64,000 bases of DNA from Streptomyces sp. HmicA12 (GCF_000373565.1 NZ_KB891831.1:63330-127329); one strand, 5' to 3'. Shown: positions 33,834 through 41,675, counted from the stretch's first letter. Notes: a model not told the origin generated them from the sequence alone. A program made the numbers and translations.

Positions 33834-34395
33834 GGTGGTCTTGCTGTTCCTCTCGCGCGGGCAGGGCCGGACCGGCGGTACGGCAGGGGCGCTGTCGGAG
33901 GATGCCAGCGCCCGGGGCCGCGGGGCATCGGCCGAAGGTCCTGGCCGGCCCGTGACTCAGGTCCTCGGCGGCACGGGCCAAAGTCACTCGGCCACTGCGG
34001 CGCTGCGGCCGGTGTGGACCGGCGCCCGGGGGTGCTCGGCCGCCCGGACGAGCGCTCGCGCTGCGCCGCCGGAAGGGCTGACAGGCCGGTCCTTGAGGGC
34101 CGAACGGCCCCTTGTCCGGGGCGAATTCCTGGCCACACTGGAGACAACAGCCCGGCGCGACGGTGACGGCCGGGCCGTGAGGTTCGCTTCGGCAGTGAGG
34201 CGGACGCCAGCCGGGGCATCGCGCAACCGTGTCGGGGAGACGAGGCCCGCGCGAGCCCCGGCTTTCACCGACTTTCCCCTCCGGAGAGAATCTCTCCTTC
34301 CACTTCTTCGCGGAAAATGAGCGACTGCACAACGAATCCCTGGGCACTTGACATGAGCCGGGCGATACAGGAATTCGAGCTGCAAGGAGTGTGTC
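33834..34395. other. Gene-free stretch upstream of the MHS transporter and DUF4190 genes
   Basis: No frame here shows actinomycete codon bias together with a plausible start, ribosome-binding site and recognisable product. It contains the palindrome GGGCCGAACGGCCC (34097-34110) and, near 34348, a TTGACA hexamer that may belong to the DUF4190 promoter. Base composition falls noticeably toward the right end. Confidence 0.5.
34097..34110. promoter_or_regulatory. Palindrome resembling a DevR/OsdR box
   Basis: GGGCCGAACGGCCC has perfect 6-bp arms around AA. It resembles the GGGCC-N4-GGCCC-type sites I recall for the oxygen-stress regulator OsdR (DevR) in streptomycetes. Neither flanking gene is an obvious member of that regulon. 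Confidence 0.3.
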
Positions 34396-34683
34396 ATGGC
34401 GGGATACGGAAGGTCTTCGGCTGCCGCTTCGGGTTCGCGGACCAATGGCTTTGCGGTGGCGGGCCTGGTCTGCGGAATCGTCGGAATCTTTATCCTCAAC
34501 ATCATCCTTGGCCCGCTCGCCATTGTCTTCGGCGTTCTCGGACTGCGCCAGGCCGCGGTCAAGGGAAACGTCGGACTGGCGAAGTCCGCCGTCGTTCTCG
34601 GCATCCTCGACATCATCATCTTCGGTGTGCTGTTCGCCGTGGCGGCTTCCTCCGGCGGATTCACCTGGTACGTCGGCGGCTGA
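34396..34683 (+). CDS. DUF4190 small membrane protein
   Basis: The 95-residue protein has a Ser/Gly-rich start and two membrane helices (about residues 18-45 and 62-85) joined by GVLGLRQAAVKGNVGLAKSAVVLG, which matches the DUF4190 pattern of a Gly-rich hairpin. Function unknown. AAGGAG lies 6 nt before the ATG. Codon usage is less GC-extreme than in neighbours (many ATC/GGA/TTC), which suggests high expression or different origin. A 29-bp hairpin terminator follows after 16 nt. Confidence 0.85.
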   Translation: MAGYGRSSAAASGSRTNGFAVAGLVCGIVGIFILNIILGPLAIVFGVLGLRQAAVKGNVGLAKSAVVLGILDIIIFGVLFAVAASSGGFTWYVGG

Positions 34684-34699
34684 TCGCTGAATTCACCGC

Positions 34700-34762
34700 G
34701 AATTGCGCGGGCGAGGCGTGCCCCACCACGAAATGGTGGGGCACGCCTCGCCCGCGCAATTC
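34700..34762. terminator. Bidirectional terminator with 29-bp perfect stem
   Basis: A 29-bp inverted repeat from 34700-34728 to 34734-34762, without a mismatch, closes on the 5-nt loop CGAAA. It separates the convergent DUF4190 and histidine-phosphatase-fold genes. Confidence 0.85.
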
Positions 34763-34777
34763 CGCTCCCGGGACGCC

Positions 34778-35347
34778 TCAGCTCCCCTGCAAGCGCTGCC
34801 CCAGGCGCACGTTCCACCGCCCCGAGCGGCCGCTCAATTCCGTTGCCGTCAGCGGCTCGACGTCCAGGCGCCAGAACGCCTGCGCGGGGAGCTGCAGAGC
34901 GCGTACGACCACGGCCCGGACGGCGGCCGGGTCCGCGACGACGACCAGCCGGCCCTCACCGTCGAGTCGCTCCAGCCAGCGTCCGCACCGGTCGAGCAGG
35001 GCGTTCAGGCTCTCGCCGCCGTGCGGGGCCGCCGCCGCATCGGCAAGCCACGCGGCCACCGCGTCCGGTGCGGCGGCGCCCACGTCGGCGAGGGTGCGGC
35101 CGCTCCAGCGGCCCATCCCCCAGGGCGCCAACTCCGGTGCCACGTCGGCCGTCAGGCCCAGGGCGAGCGCGGTGCGACGGCAGCCGCGGCCGGGCGCGGT
35201 GAGCGCGCGGGCGGCGGGCGGCACCCGGGCCGCGGCACGCGCCGCGGCGGCCAAGGCAGCGTCGTCCGGCGCCACTTCACCGTCGAAGCGAGCCTCCCGC
35301 ACCGCCATGCTCATCGCCGGAGAGATCAGCGTCACACGCAGCGTCAC
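34778..35347 (-). CDS. Histidine-phosphatase-fold protein lacking catalytic histidines
   Basis: The 189-residue protein aligns by eye with phosphoglycerate mutase/alpha-ribazole phosphatase-like proteins: PWGMGRWSGRTL, PHGGESLNALLDRCGRWL and the C-terminal RLVVVADPAAVRAVVVRAL. The RHG motif is replaced by ISPAMSM and the second catalytic His by ADP (VVVADPAAVR), so phosphatase activity is unlikely. The GTG at 35347 follows GAAGGA; no earlier in-frame start looks better. It is divergent from the cobalamin riboswitch and CbtBA genes, which points to a role in cobalt or cobalamin handling, perhaps as a binding or regulatory pseudoenzyme (inference). Confidence 0.78.
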   Translation of the reverse strand: MTLRVTLISPAMSMAVREARFDGEVAPDDAALAAAARAAARVPPAARALTAPGRGCRRTALALGLTADVAPELAPWGMGRWSGRTLADVGAAAPDAVAAWLADAAAAPHGGESLNALLDRCGRWLERLDGEGRLVVVADPAAVRAVVVRALQLPAQAFWRLDVEPLTATELSGRSGRWNVRLGQRLQGS

Positions 35348-35458
35348 CCGTACCGTCCTTCCCTGCCGTCGGCGCCCACCGGCGCGTCTTCCCTGCGGAA
35401 CAAGCCAGTTGTACGCCGTGGCGCCGCCGCCCGGCACGCGGTACCTTCTCGTGGACAT

Positions 35459-35559
35459 GACGACGGCATGCGGAAGTCCGGTGAGAATCCGGCACGGTCG
35501 CGCCACTGTGAGCCCGCGCCCCTTGTGAGGGGCCGGGGAGTCAGACCCCTGCCGTCGTC
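35459..35559 (+). ncRNA. Cobalamin riboswitch
   Basis: The leader contains the conserved B12-aptamer core: GGAAGTCCGGTGAGAATCCG, then the B12 box GCGCCACTGTGAGCCCG and GGGGAGTCAGACC. A closing helix forms between GACGACGGCA (35459-35468) and TGCCGTCGTC (35550-35559). Adenosylcobalamin binding normally represses the downstream genes, here cbtB and cbtA. The AGGAGG ribosome-binding site of cbtB lies 33 nt after the closing helix, so control may be translational or by an overlapping structure. Confidence 0.95.
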
Positions 35560-35604
35560 CGAGGCACCAACGAACGGGACGCGTGTTCCCCAGGAGGTTC
35601 TGCC

Positions 35605-35829
35605 ATGACTCACCCCGTCGCGCCTGCGCCCGGCGCATCCGCCACTCCGGTCGTCGCCCCCATCTCGCTGAAGGCGATCGCCCCGTGGGCCGTCTTCTTC
35701 GGCATCCTCATGCTGGTCCTGCTCTACTTCGTCGGCGCCGAGCAGGGCGCCTCCGCCGTGATCTCCGGAGAGAGCGTCCACGAGTGGCTGCACGACGGCC
35801 GCCACCTGCTCGGTTTCCCCTGCCACTGA
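35605..35829 (+). CDS. cbtB: Cobalt transporter subunit CbtB
   Basis: The 74-residue protein has one membrane helix (about residues 28-47, FFGILMLVLLYFVG) and the CbtB C-terminal metal-binding motif HEWLHDGRHLLGFPCH, rich in His with a terminal Cys-His. CbtB is the small partner of CbtA in predicted cobalt uptake systems under B12 control. AGGAGG precedes the ATG by 7 nt. It is the first gene after the cobalamin riboswitch, 40 nt before cbtA. Confidence 0.93.
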   Translation: MTHPVAPAPGASATPVVAPISLKAIAPWAVFFGILMLVLLYFVGAEQGASAVISGESVHEWLHDGRHLLGFPCH

Positions 35830-35869
35830 GACGTCGAGAGCAACCGGACAGTCAGGGGAAAACGCACTC

Positions 35870-36652
35870 ATGAACTCCGTCTCGGTACGGGCCCTGCTCG
35901 TGCGCGGCATGCTCGCCGGTCTCGTGGCCGGCGCGCTCGCGCTCGTCGTGGCCTACGTCCTCGGCGAGCCACGGATCGACTCCGCCATCGCCTTCGAGGA
36001 ATCGCACGCCGCCCACGGCCACGAACACGGCGAGGAACTCGTCAGCCGCACCCTTCAGTCGACCGGCGGCCTGGCCACCGGACTGCTCGTCGTCGGGGTC
36101 GCGCTCGGCGGCATCGGCGCCCTCGCGTTCTGCGTCGCGCTGGGCCGCGTCGGCCGGTTCGGGCCGCGCGCCACGGCCGCCCTGGTCGCGGTGGGCGCGC
36201 TGGTCTCGGTGTACGTCGTCCCGTTCCTCAAGTACCCGGCCAATCCGCCCGCCGTCGGTGACCCGGACACCATCGGGAGACGGACCACGCTCTACTTCCT
36301 GATGATCGCCCTGAGCGTGCTGCTGACCGTCGCCGCCGTCCTGCTCGGCAAACGGCTCGCCCCACGCCTCGGCACCTGGAACGCGACGGTCGCGGCCGGC
36401 GCGGCCCTGGTCGCCGCGGTGACGCTCGCCTACGTCTTCCTGCCCTCCGTCGACGAGGTGCCGAAGGACTTCCCGGCCACGCTGCTGTGGCAGTTCCGGC
36501 TCGCGGCGCTCGCCGTGCAGCTCACCCTGTGGACGGTGTTCGGCCTGGTCTTCGGGTATCTCGCCGAACGCGTGCTGCGGCCGGCGGTCGCACCCGCGCG
36601 ACCGGCCTCCGCGGCGCATCAGGCCGACCGGGACCTCAGCAGCACCGCGTAG
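35870..36652 (+). CDS. cbtA: Cobalt transporter subunit CbtA
   Basis: The 260-residue membrane protein has about six helices. The first is followed by a His-rich external loop (H46, H49, H51, H53 in SHAAHGHEHGEE) and by STGGLATGLLVVGVALGG, both typical of CbtA. FLKYPANPPAVGDPDTI is another family motif. With CbtB it forms a putative cobalt permease supplying B12 synthesis. Both genes lie downstream of the cobalamin riboswitch and should be repressed by the end product. Confidence 0.93.
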   Translation: MNSVSVRALLVRGMLAGLVAGALALVVAYVLGEPRIDSAIAFEESHAAHGHEHGEELVSRTLQSTGGLATGLLVVGVALGGIGALAFCVALGRVGRFGPRATAALVAVGALVSVYVVPFLKYPANPPAVGDPDTIGRRTTLYFLMIALSVLLTVAAVLLGKRLAPRLGTWNATVAAGAALVAAVTLAYVFLPSVDEVPKDFPATLLWQFRLAALAVQLTLWTVFGLVFGYLAERVLRPAVAPARPASAAHQADRDLSSTA

Positions 36653-36749
36653 AACGGCCGCGCAGGTGCATCACGGGCCCGGATGTCGGCGCACCGCGTC
36701 GGGCGCGTACGCGTACGACGTCATCGAGCCGCGCGGGGGCGTCGACGGG

Positions 36750-37643
36750 TCATCGTCGGACCGCCTTCCGGAGAACGGCGGCGCAGTGTCCGGCGCCGTG
36801 GTCGGTCATGATGATCGCCGCGTGGTCGACACGGTCGACGAGCTCGGTGTGGACGAGGTGGGAAGTGCGCCGGGCGAGATCGGCGACATGGTCCGCCGGG
36901 TACATCGGCGCACTGCCCTCGCCGGCGGCCCACTGCGCGTGCAACAGGCGGATGGGGACGGTGACTTCGGCCAGTGCGGCGGCGGGACGCGAGGAGGCGA
37001 GGACGCTGACCGCGTCGTCCACGACGGTGTCCAGGTCGCGGCGCACGGGTCCGCCGGCGGCGCCGTCGCGCAGGTCGTGGGCGAGCATGGCGACGAACCG
37101 CGGGTCGCCGGCGTCGACCAGGGGTGCGGCGGCGCCGGTGTAGTGCCGGGCGTACGCCGCCGCGTCGGGCCAGGACGTCGCGTCGCCGTACTGGGCGCGC
37201 AGCGCCGGGGCGAGCTGGTCGGCGGGGACGGTGGCCGGGACGGGCAGCCCGCCGTCGACGAGCGTGAGCGAGCGGACCCGGCCGGGATGGCGGGCGGCGA
37301 GTTCGACGGCGATGAATCCGCCCAGCGACATGCCGAGCACGTCGACGGTGTCGAGCTCCAGCGCGTCGAGCAGGGCGGCGAGACCGTCGGCGTGCGCCCG
37401 CACCGAGGAGGGCCGCGTGTCGCGGGCGGGGGTGGCTCCGCGGCCCGGCAGGTCGGGGGCGATCAGCGTCGCCCAGGGTGCGGCCTCGTGCAGCCAGGTC
37501 CAGAGCCGGTTGGTGCTGGAGACTCCGTGGACGGCGAGGACGGGAGCTGACGCGCCGCCGCCGGTGGTGGACTCCTCTTTCCAGATGAGGGTGTTGAACG
37601 GCCCGGCCGTCGTCTCGATGGTCTGTTCCTGCGGCAGGGTCAT
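36750..37643 (-). CDS. Alpha/beta hydrolase
   Basis: The 297-residue protein has the hydrolase fold with oxyanion region VLAVHGVSSTNRLW, nucleophile elbow GMSLGGF (Ser about residue 110) and a C-terminal HAAIIMTDHGAGH-like His region. No signal peptide is seen. The ATG at 37643 has AGGAGG 6 nt upstream, excluding a 35-residue extension. Substrate cannot be predicted; similar proteins act on esters or lactones. It is convergent with cbtA and lies 120 nt downstream of the IOR remnant. Confidence 0.87.
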   Translation of the reverse strand: MTLPQEQTIETTAGPFNTLIWKEESTTGGGASAPVLAVHGVSSTNRLWTWLHEAAPWATLIAPDLPGRGATPARDTRPSSVRAHADGLAALLDALELDTVDVLGMSLGGFIAVELAARHPGRVRSLTLVDGGLPVPATVPADQLAPALRAQYGDATSWPDAAAYARHYTGAAAPLVDAGDPRFVAMLAHDLRDGAAGGPVRRDLDTVVDDAVSVLASSRPAAALAEVTVPIRLLHAQWAAGEGSAPMYPADHVADLARRTSHLVHTELVDRVDHAAIIMTDHGAGHCAAVLRKAVRR

Positions 37644-37763
37644 GCCGCGCCTCCTGTCAGCGCACGTTCGGTCCTGATCATTCTGAGTGCTTCTCTGCGG
37701 ACGACAAGGGACGACCGGCGTGAGGGCGGATGCCTGGCCGTGGGACATCTTCGACGGGGCGTG

Positions 37764-38495
37764 TCACCGCGCCAGGGCGTCGCGTGCGCGTCGGGCCTGT
37801 GCGCGGTACTCCTCGACGCGGGCCATCTTGATGTGTTCGTCTCCGCGGACCGTGCCCGGCAGTGCGGCGAGTGCGACGACGGCATCGGCGTTGTCCGGGG
37901 TGAGCCGGTCGAGCGCCTCGCGCATCAGCCGCTCGTACTCCGCGACGAGGGCGCGCTTTGTGCGGCGCGTCTCGGTTCGGGCGAAGGGGTCGAACGGGGT
38001 GCCGCGCGGGCGGCGTGCGGCGCGCAGGGCGCGGAAGGCGGGCCCGGCGGTGCGGCTCAGGCGCAGTTTGCGATCCATGCCGAGGGCGCGCAGGACGGGC
38101 GGGTGCAGCAGGACCGAGACGGTGGCGTCCGGCCCGAACTCGGCGCGGATCCGGGCCTGTTCGGCGGGGTCGAGGTGCAGGCGGGCGACTTCGTACTCGT
38201 CCTTGTACGCCATCAGCTGGTGCAGCGAGGTGGCGAAGGCGTGGGCGACGCGCCGGCCGTCCCGCTCCCCCGCCCGTTCGGTGGCGAGGGTGGTGACCGC
38301 CCGCACGGCGCGGAGGTAGCGGTCGGCGTAGGCACGGTTCTGATACTCGGTCAGGTCATCCGCGCGGAAGTCGACGGCTTCCTCCGGCGTGCTGCTGCGC
38401 GGCGCCGCCTTCTGTCCCCGCGGTGCGACGGCCTGCCGTACCGCCTCCGGGTCGGCGACGGCGGCTCGGCCCCAGCGGAAGGCGGCCTGCTCGGT
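37764..38495 (-). pseudogene. C-terminal remnant of indolepyruvate ferredoxin oxidoreductase
   Basis: An open frame of about 243 codons reads from QAAFRWGRAAVADPEAV through LTEYQNRAYADRYL to HQLMAYKDEYEVARLHL, matching the C-terminal end of the large (about 1150-residue) indolepyruvate ferredoxin oxidoreductase family. The remaining 900 residues, including TPP and ferredoxin domains, are absent. The frame is closed upstream by TGA at 38496-38498 and has no ATG. The only GTG (38306) starts within the domain. A 7-bp tandem repeat lies about 50 nt past the break, perhaps marking the deletion point. Translation from GTG 38306 would give a 180-residue fragment. Confidence 0.75.
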
Positions 38496-38542
38496 TCATG
38501 GACGCGGGAGGAGTGAGCGCCGCGGCTCCCGCGACCGCGCGG

Positions 38543-38577
38543 AGCGGCGAGCGGCGAGCGGCGAGCGGCGAGCGGCG
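38543..38577. repeat. Tandem repeat, AGCGGCG x 5
   Basis: Five perfect head-to-tail copies of AGCGGCG lie in the gap between the IOR remnant and the alpha/beta hydrolase gene. The 7-nt unit would shift frame if copy number changed, but it appears to be noncoding. Confidence 0.85.
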
Positions 38578-38648
38578 AGGGAACGTACAGGTCAGGCGCC
38601 ATGAATACCCGGATGCGCGCGCTCCGCTCCGGCTGAGAGACTCGCGGT

Positions 38649-39530
38649 ATGCCGATCACCGAAGTCGCCCCCGGAGTGTCCCTCGCGTACGAGACGTTCG
38701 GTGATCCGGCCGATCCCGCCGTGCTGCTCGTGATGGGTTTCGGTGCGCAGATGCTCGGCTGGCACGAGGACTTCTGCCGTGCCCTCGCCGAGCGGGGCCG
38801 CCACGTGATCCGCTACGACAACCGGGACTGCGGCCTGTCCACGAAGTTCGACGGGCGTCCCGTCGACATGGCCCGCTTCATCGGCGCCGTGAGCTCCGGG
38901 GACGTCGCGGGCGCCCGCGCGATGATCCCGTACACGCTGCGGGACATGGCCGACGACGGCATCGGCCTGCTCGACGCGCTCGGCATCGAGCGGGCGCATG
39001 TCGTCGGGGCCTCGATGGGTGGCATGATCGCCCAGACGATGGCGGCCGCCCGGCCGGAGCGGGTCCTTTCGCTGACCTCGATGATGTCCTCGACCGGCGA
39101 GCCGGAGTACGGGCGGTCGAGCCCCGAGGCCGAGGCCGTGCTGCTGCGGCCGAAGCCGTCGGACCGCGAGGGTCACGTCGCGGCGGCGGAGGCGGAACTG
39201 GTGTGGGCGTCGAAGCGCTACGGCGATGTCGCGGTACTCCGTGACCTGGCCGCGAGGAGCTACGACCGCGCCTATTACCCGTCCGGCGTCGGACGGCAGC
39301 TCGGCGCGATCGTGCTCAGCGGTTCCCGCGCCGACGCGCTGCGCGCCCTGCGCGTGCCGACCCTGGTGATCCACGGCCTCGACGACACCCTGATCGACCC
39401 CAGCGGCGGCGAGCGCACCGCCGCGCTGGTGCCCGGGGCGACGCTCCTGCTCCTTCCCGACATGGGGCACGACCGGCCGCGCGAACTGTGGCCCGACCTC
39501 ATCGACGCGGTGGTGGCGCACACGCGCTGA
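38649..39530 (+). CDS. Alpha/beta hydrolase
   Basis: The 293-residue protein has the fold signatures VLLVMGFGAQMLGW (oxyanion loop), YDNRDCGLS, nucleophile elbow GASMGGM (Ser about 121), a catalytic Asp in IHGLDDTLI and His in PDMGHDRP. YDNRDCGLST is common to a cytosolic Streptomyces hydrolase group related to haloalkane dehalogenase/epoxide hydrolase-type proteins, and the anthracycline esterase RdmC has the same pattern. The native substrate is unknown. It is monocistronic. Confidence 0.88.
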   Translation: MPITEVAPGVSLAYETFGDPADPAVLLVMGFGAQMLGWHEDFCRALAERGRHVIRYDNRDCGLSTKFDGRPVDMARFIGAVSSGDVAGARAMIPYTLRDMADDGIGLLDALGIERAHVVGASMGGMIAQTMAAARPERVLSLTSMMSSTGEPEYGRSSPEAEAVLLRPKPSDREGHVAAAEAELVWASKRYGDVAVLRDLAARSYDRAYYPSGVGRQLGAIVLSGSRADALRALRVPTLVIHGLDDTLIDPSGGERTAALVPGATLLLLPDMGHDRPRELWPDLIDAVVAHTR

Positions 39531-39921
39531 GCAACCCTCGCGGGTCGGTGTGCTCGCGGGCTCCGATCGCGGCCGCGCCGACTCGTAGCGGGACAGGGCC
39601 GGTTCGGGGTCCTGCGGCATGGCGCCGGCCGGCCACGCCCGGGAGGCGGAGAACCGTCTGCCCGACGGCCCCGAGCGGGCGGCGCGCGACAAGGCCCCCG
39701 CGGGAGGTGATCCGCTGGTCCGTAGCGGCTGGATCTACGGCTACGCCGCGCAGACCGTGCCCTTGCAGGCCGCCGCCCGCGCCCCGCACGAACGGCACCC
39801 GGCTCACGCTCGCTCCGTCCCGGCCGTTGATAGTTCACCGTGTCGGACCTAACCTCTGCAGCCGCACGACCGCTTGTTCCATCTGCTCGCATCCATCGGT
39901 CGACCACGAAAGGCCATCGGT
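39531..39921. other. Gene-free stretch between hydrolase and SDR genes
   Basis: Frames in both directions are open because of high GC but lack convincing starts or family motifs. A short frame at 39619-39852 contains GGDPLVRSGWIYGYAAQTV, which looks protein-like, but I cannot place it; it could be a decayed gene. Confidence 0.4.
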
Positions 39922-40689
39922 ATGGGCTTCGCGGACAGAGTGGGGATCGCCGTGGTCAGCGGGGGTACCGGCGGGATCGGTGCCGCCGTCTGCCGTCAGC
40001 TGGCGCGGCTCGGGTCGGGCGTCGCCTTCACGTACCACCGCAACAAGGCGGCGGCCGAGGACCTGGCCGAGGAGTTGTCCGCAGGGGGCGCTGCCGTCGC
40101 CGTCGCGCAGGTCGATCTCATCGACGCCGACGCGGCCGCCGCGTTCGTTCACGAGGTCGTCGAGCGTTTCGGCGGGCTGCACACCCTCGTCCACGCGGCC
40201 GGCCCATGGGTGCCCCAGGTCCACCTGTCGACGGTGGCGCCGGCGGACTTCGCCGGGCATCTCGGCGCCGAGGCCGCCGCGTTCTTCAACCTCGCCCACC
40301 CGGCGCTGCCCGCGCTGCGCCGGGCGAAGGGCACCATTACGGCGGTCACCACCGCCGCCACCCGGCGGGTCGCCGTCCGCGACGGCCTGTCCGCCGGGCC
40401 CAAGGGCGCCGTCGAGGCGACCGCGAGGAACCTCGCCGCCGAGGAGGGCCGCTTCGGGGTCCGGGTGAACTGTGTCGGGCCCGGCATGCTCACCGACGGC
40501 ATGGCCGCCGAGCTGACGGCCGCCGGCCATCTTCACCAAGAGGCACTCGACGCCGCCCGGGCCAACATCCCGCTGCGCTCCTTCGGTTCGGCCGAGGACG
40601 TCGCCGAGGCCGTGTGCTTCCTGGCCTCGGACCGCGCGAAGTACATCACCGGCCAAAAGCTGGACGTCGACGGCGGCTTCGGTCTCTGA
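39922..40689 (+). CDS. SDR-fold protein without the catalytic tyrosine
   Basis: The 255-residue protein has the SDR nucleotide site VVSGGTGGIGAAVCR (residues about 12-26), the AAGPWVP variant of NNAG, and the C-terminal NCVGPGMLTDGM and FLASDRAKYITGQKLDVDGG typical of FabG-like reductases. The YxxxK catalytic motif is replaced by LSAGPKGAVEA, with Leu for Tyr and one inserted residue. The usual Ser region reads TAVTTAATRR. It may be an inactive or non-reductase member. The start at MGFADRVG has GAAAGG upstream. Confidence 0.85.
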   Translation: MGFADRVGIAVVSGGTGGIGAAVCRQLARLGSGVAFTYHRNKAAAEDLAEELSAGGAAVAVAQVDLIDADAAAAFVHEVVERFGGLHTLVHAAGPWVPQVHLSTVAPADFAGHLGAEAAAFFNLAHPALPALRRAKGTITAVTTAATRRVAVRDGLSAGPKGAVEATARNLAAEEGRFGVRVNCVGPGMLTDGMAAELTAAGHLHQEALDAARANIPLRSFGSAEDVAEAVCFLASDRAKYITGQKLDVDGGFGL

Positions 40690-40746
40690 GCCCACGCCCT
40701 CCGCCACTCCCTCCGTCCCTGCACTCCGTCCCTCCTTCTTCATTTC

Positions 40747-40760
40747 CTGACTAAAGTCAG
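40747..40760. promoter_or_regulatory. MarR-type operator overlapping the start region of its own gene
   Basis: CTGACTAAAGTCAG has 6-bp perfect arms around AA and ends 3 nt before the ATG of the MarR-GNAT gene. TAAAGT inside it could be the -10 of a leaderless message, so binding would block transcription directly. Confidence 0.6.
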
Positions 40761-40763
40761 AGA

Positions 40764-41675
40764 ATGACGACGGACACGGACCCGACACACATCGACCGGG
40801 TGCGGCGCTTCAACCGCACCGTCACCGAACGCGTAGGCGTGCTGCACGACCACTACCTCGGCCTCGACCGCCCGATCGGCGAGGCACGCCTTTTGTGGGA
40901 GATCGGCGAGGACGGCCAGGACGTCCGACAGCTGCGCGAGCGCCTCGGGCTCGACTCCGGCTACGTCAGCAGGCTGCTGCGCGCGCTGGAGTCCGACGGC
41001 CTGGTCACGGTGGAGCCGCACCCCGAGGACCGCCGGGTGCGCTCCGTGCGGCTCACCGAGGCGGGCCGTGCGGAGCGCGCGGTGCTCGACGGCCGCAGCG
41101 ACGAGCTGGCCGGCTCCCTGCTGGCACCGCTCAACGCGGCCCAGCGCGCCCGCCTCGTCACCGCCATGGCGGAGGTCGACCGGCTGCTGACCGCAGGGAC
41201 GGTCACCCTGGACTCCGTCGACCCCGACCACCCGGACGCCCAGCACTGCCTGCGGTCGTACTTCACGGAACTGGGGTCGCTCTTCGAGACGGGCTTCGAT
41301 CCCGCCCGCAGCCTGCTGCCGGACGCCGGTGAACTGCGGCCGCCGCACGGCCTGTTCCTCGTCGCCCGTCTGCACGGCGCACCCGTCGGCTGCGCGGGAC
41401 TGAAGCTGCCCGCCGACGCACCGGCCGAGGTCAAACGCATGTGGATCGCGCCGCACGCCCGGGGCCTCGGCCTGGCCCGCCGCTTCCTCGCCGAACTGGA
41501 GGCGCGCGCCGCGCGGCACGGGCGCACCGTGCTGCGCCTGGACACCAACAAGGCGCTCGACGCGGCGATCGGCCTGTACCGCGCCTCCGGCTTCCAGGAG
41601 GTGCCCGCCTTCAACGACGAGCCGTACGCGCATCACTGGTTCGAGAAGCGCGTCACCGACCCGGGCTGCCGCTGA
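40764..41675 (+). CDS. MarR-GNAT fusion regulator/acetyltransferase
   Basis: The 303-residue protein has an N-terminal MarR winged helix (about residues 10-140: LRERLGLDSGYVSRLLRALESDGLV, EPHPEDRRVRSVRLT) and a C-terminal GNAT domain (about 145-300) with acetyl-CoA motif ARGLGLARRFLAEL. Such fusions combine DNA binding with N-acetyltransferase activity; the acceptor is unknown. A palindrome immediately before the ATG indicates autoregulation. The 3' end overlaps the convergent serine hydrolase gene by 23 nt. Confidence 0.92.
   Translation: MTTDTDPTHIDRVRRFNRTVTERVGVLHDHYLGLDRPIGEARLLWEIGEDGQDVRQLRERLGLDSGYVSRLLRALESDGLVTVEPHPEDRRVRSVRLTEAGRAERAVLDGRSDELAGSLLAPLNAAQRARLVTAMAEVDRLLTAGTVTLDSVDPDHPDAQHCLRSYFTELGSLFETGFDPARSLLPDAGELRPPHGLFLVARLHGAPVGCAGLKLPADAPAEVKRMWIAPHARGLGLARRFLAELEARAARHGRTVLRLDTNKALDAAIGLYRASGFQEVPAFNDEPYAHHWFEKRVTDPGCR

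Noticed and set aside
38543..38577. Tandem heptamers as a possible CRISPR array or origin iterons
   Set aside because: No spacers, no cas genes, unit too short and GC-rich; simple tandem repeat.
39619..39852. 77-codon frame with GGDPLVRSGWIYGYAAQTV
   Set aside because: Protein-like in part, but no ribosome-binding site, no family and the ends degrade into low complexity; at best a relic.
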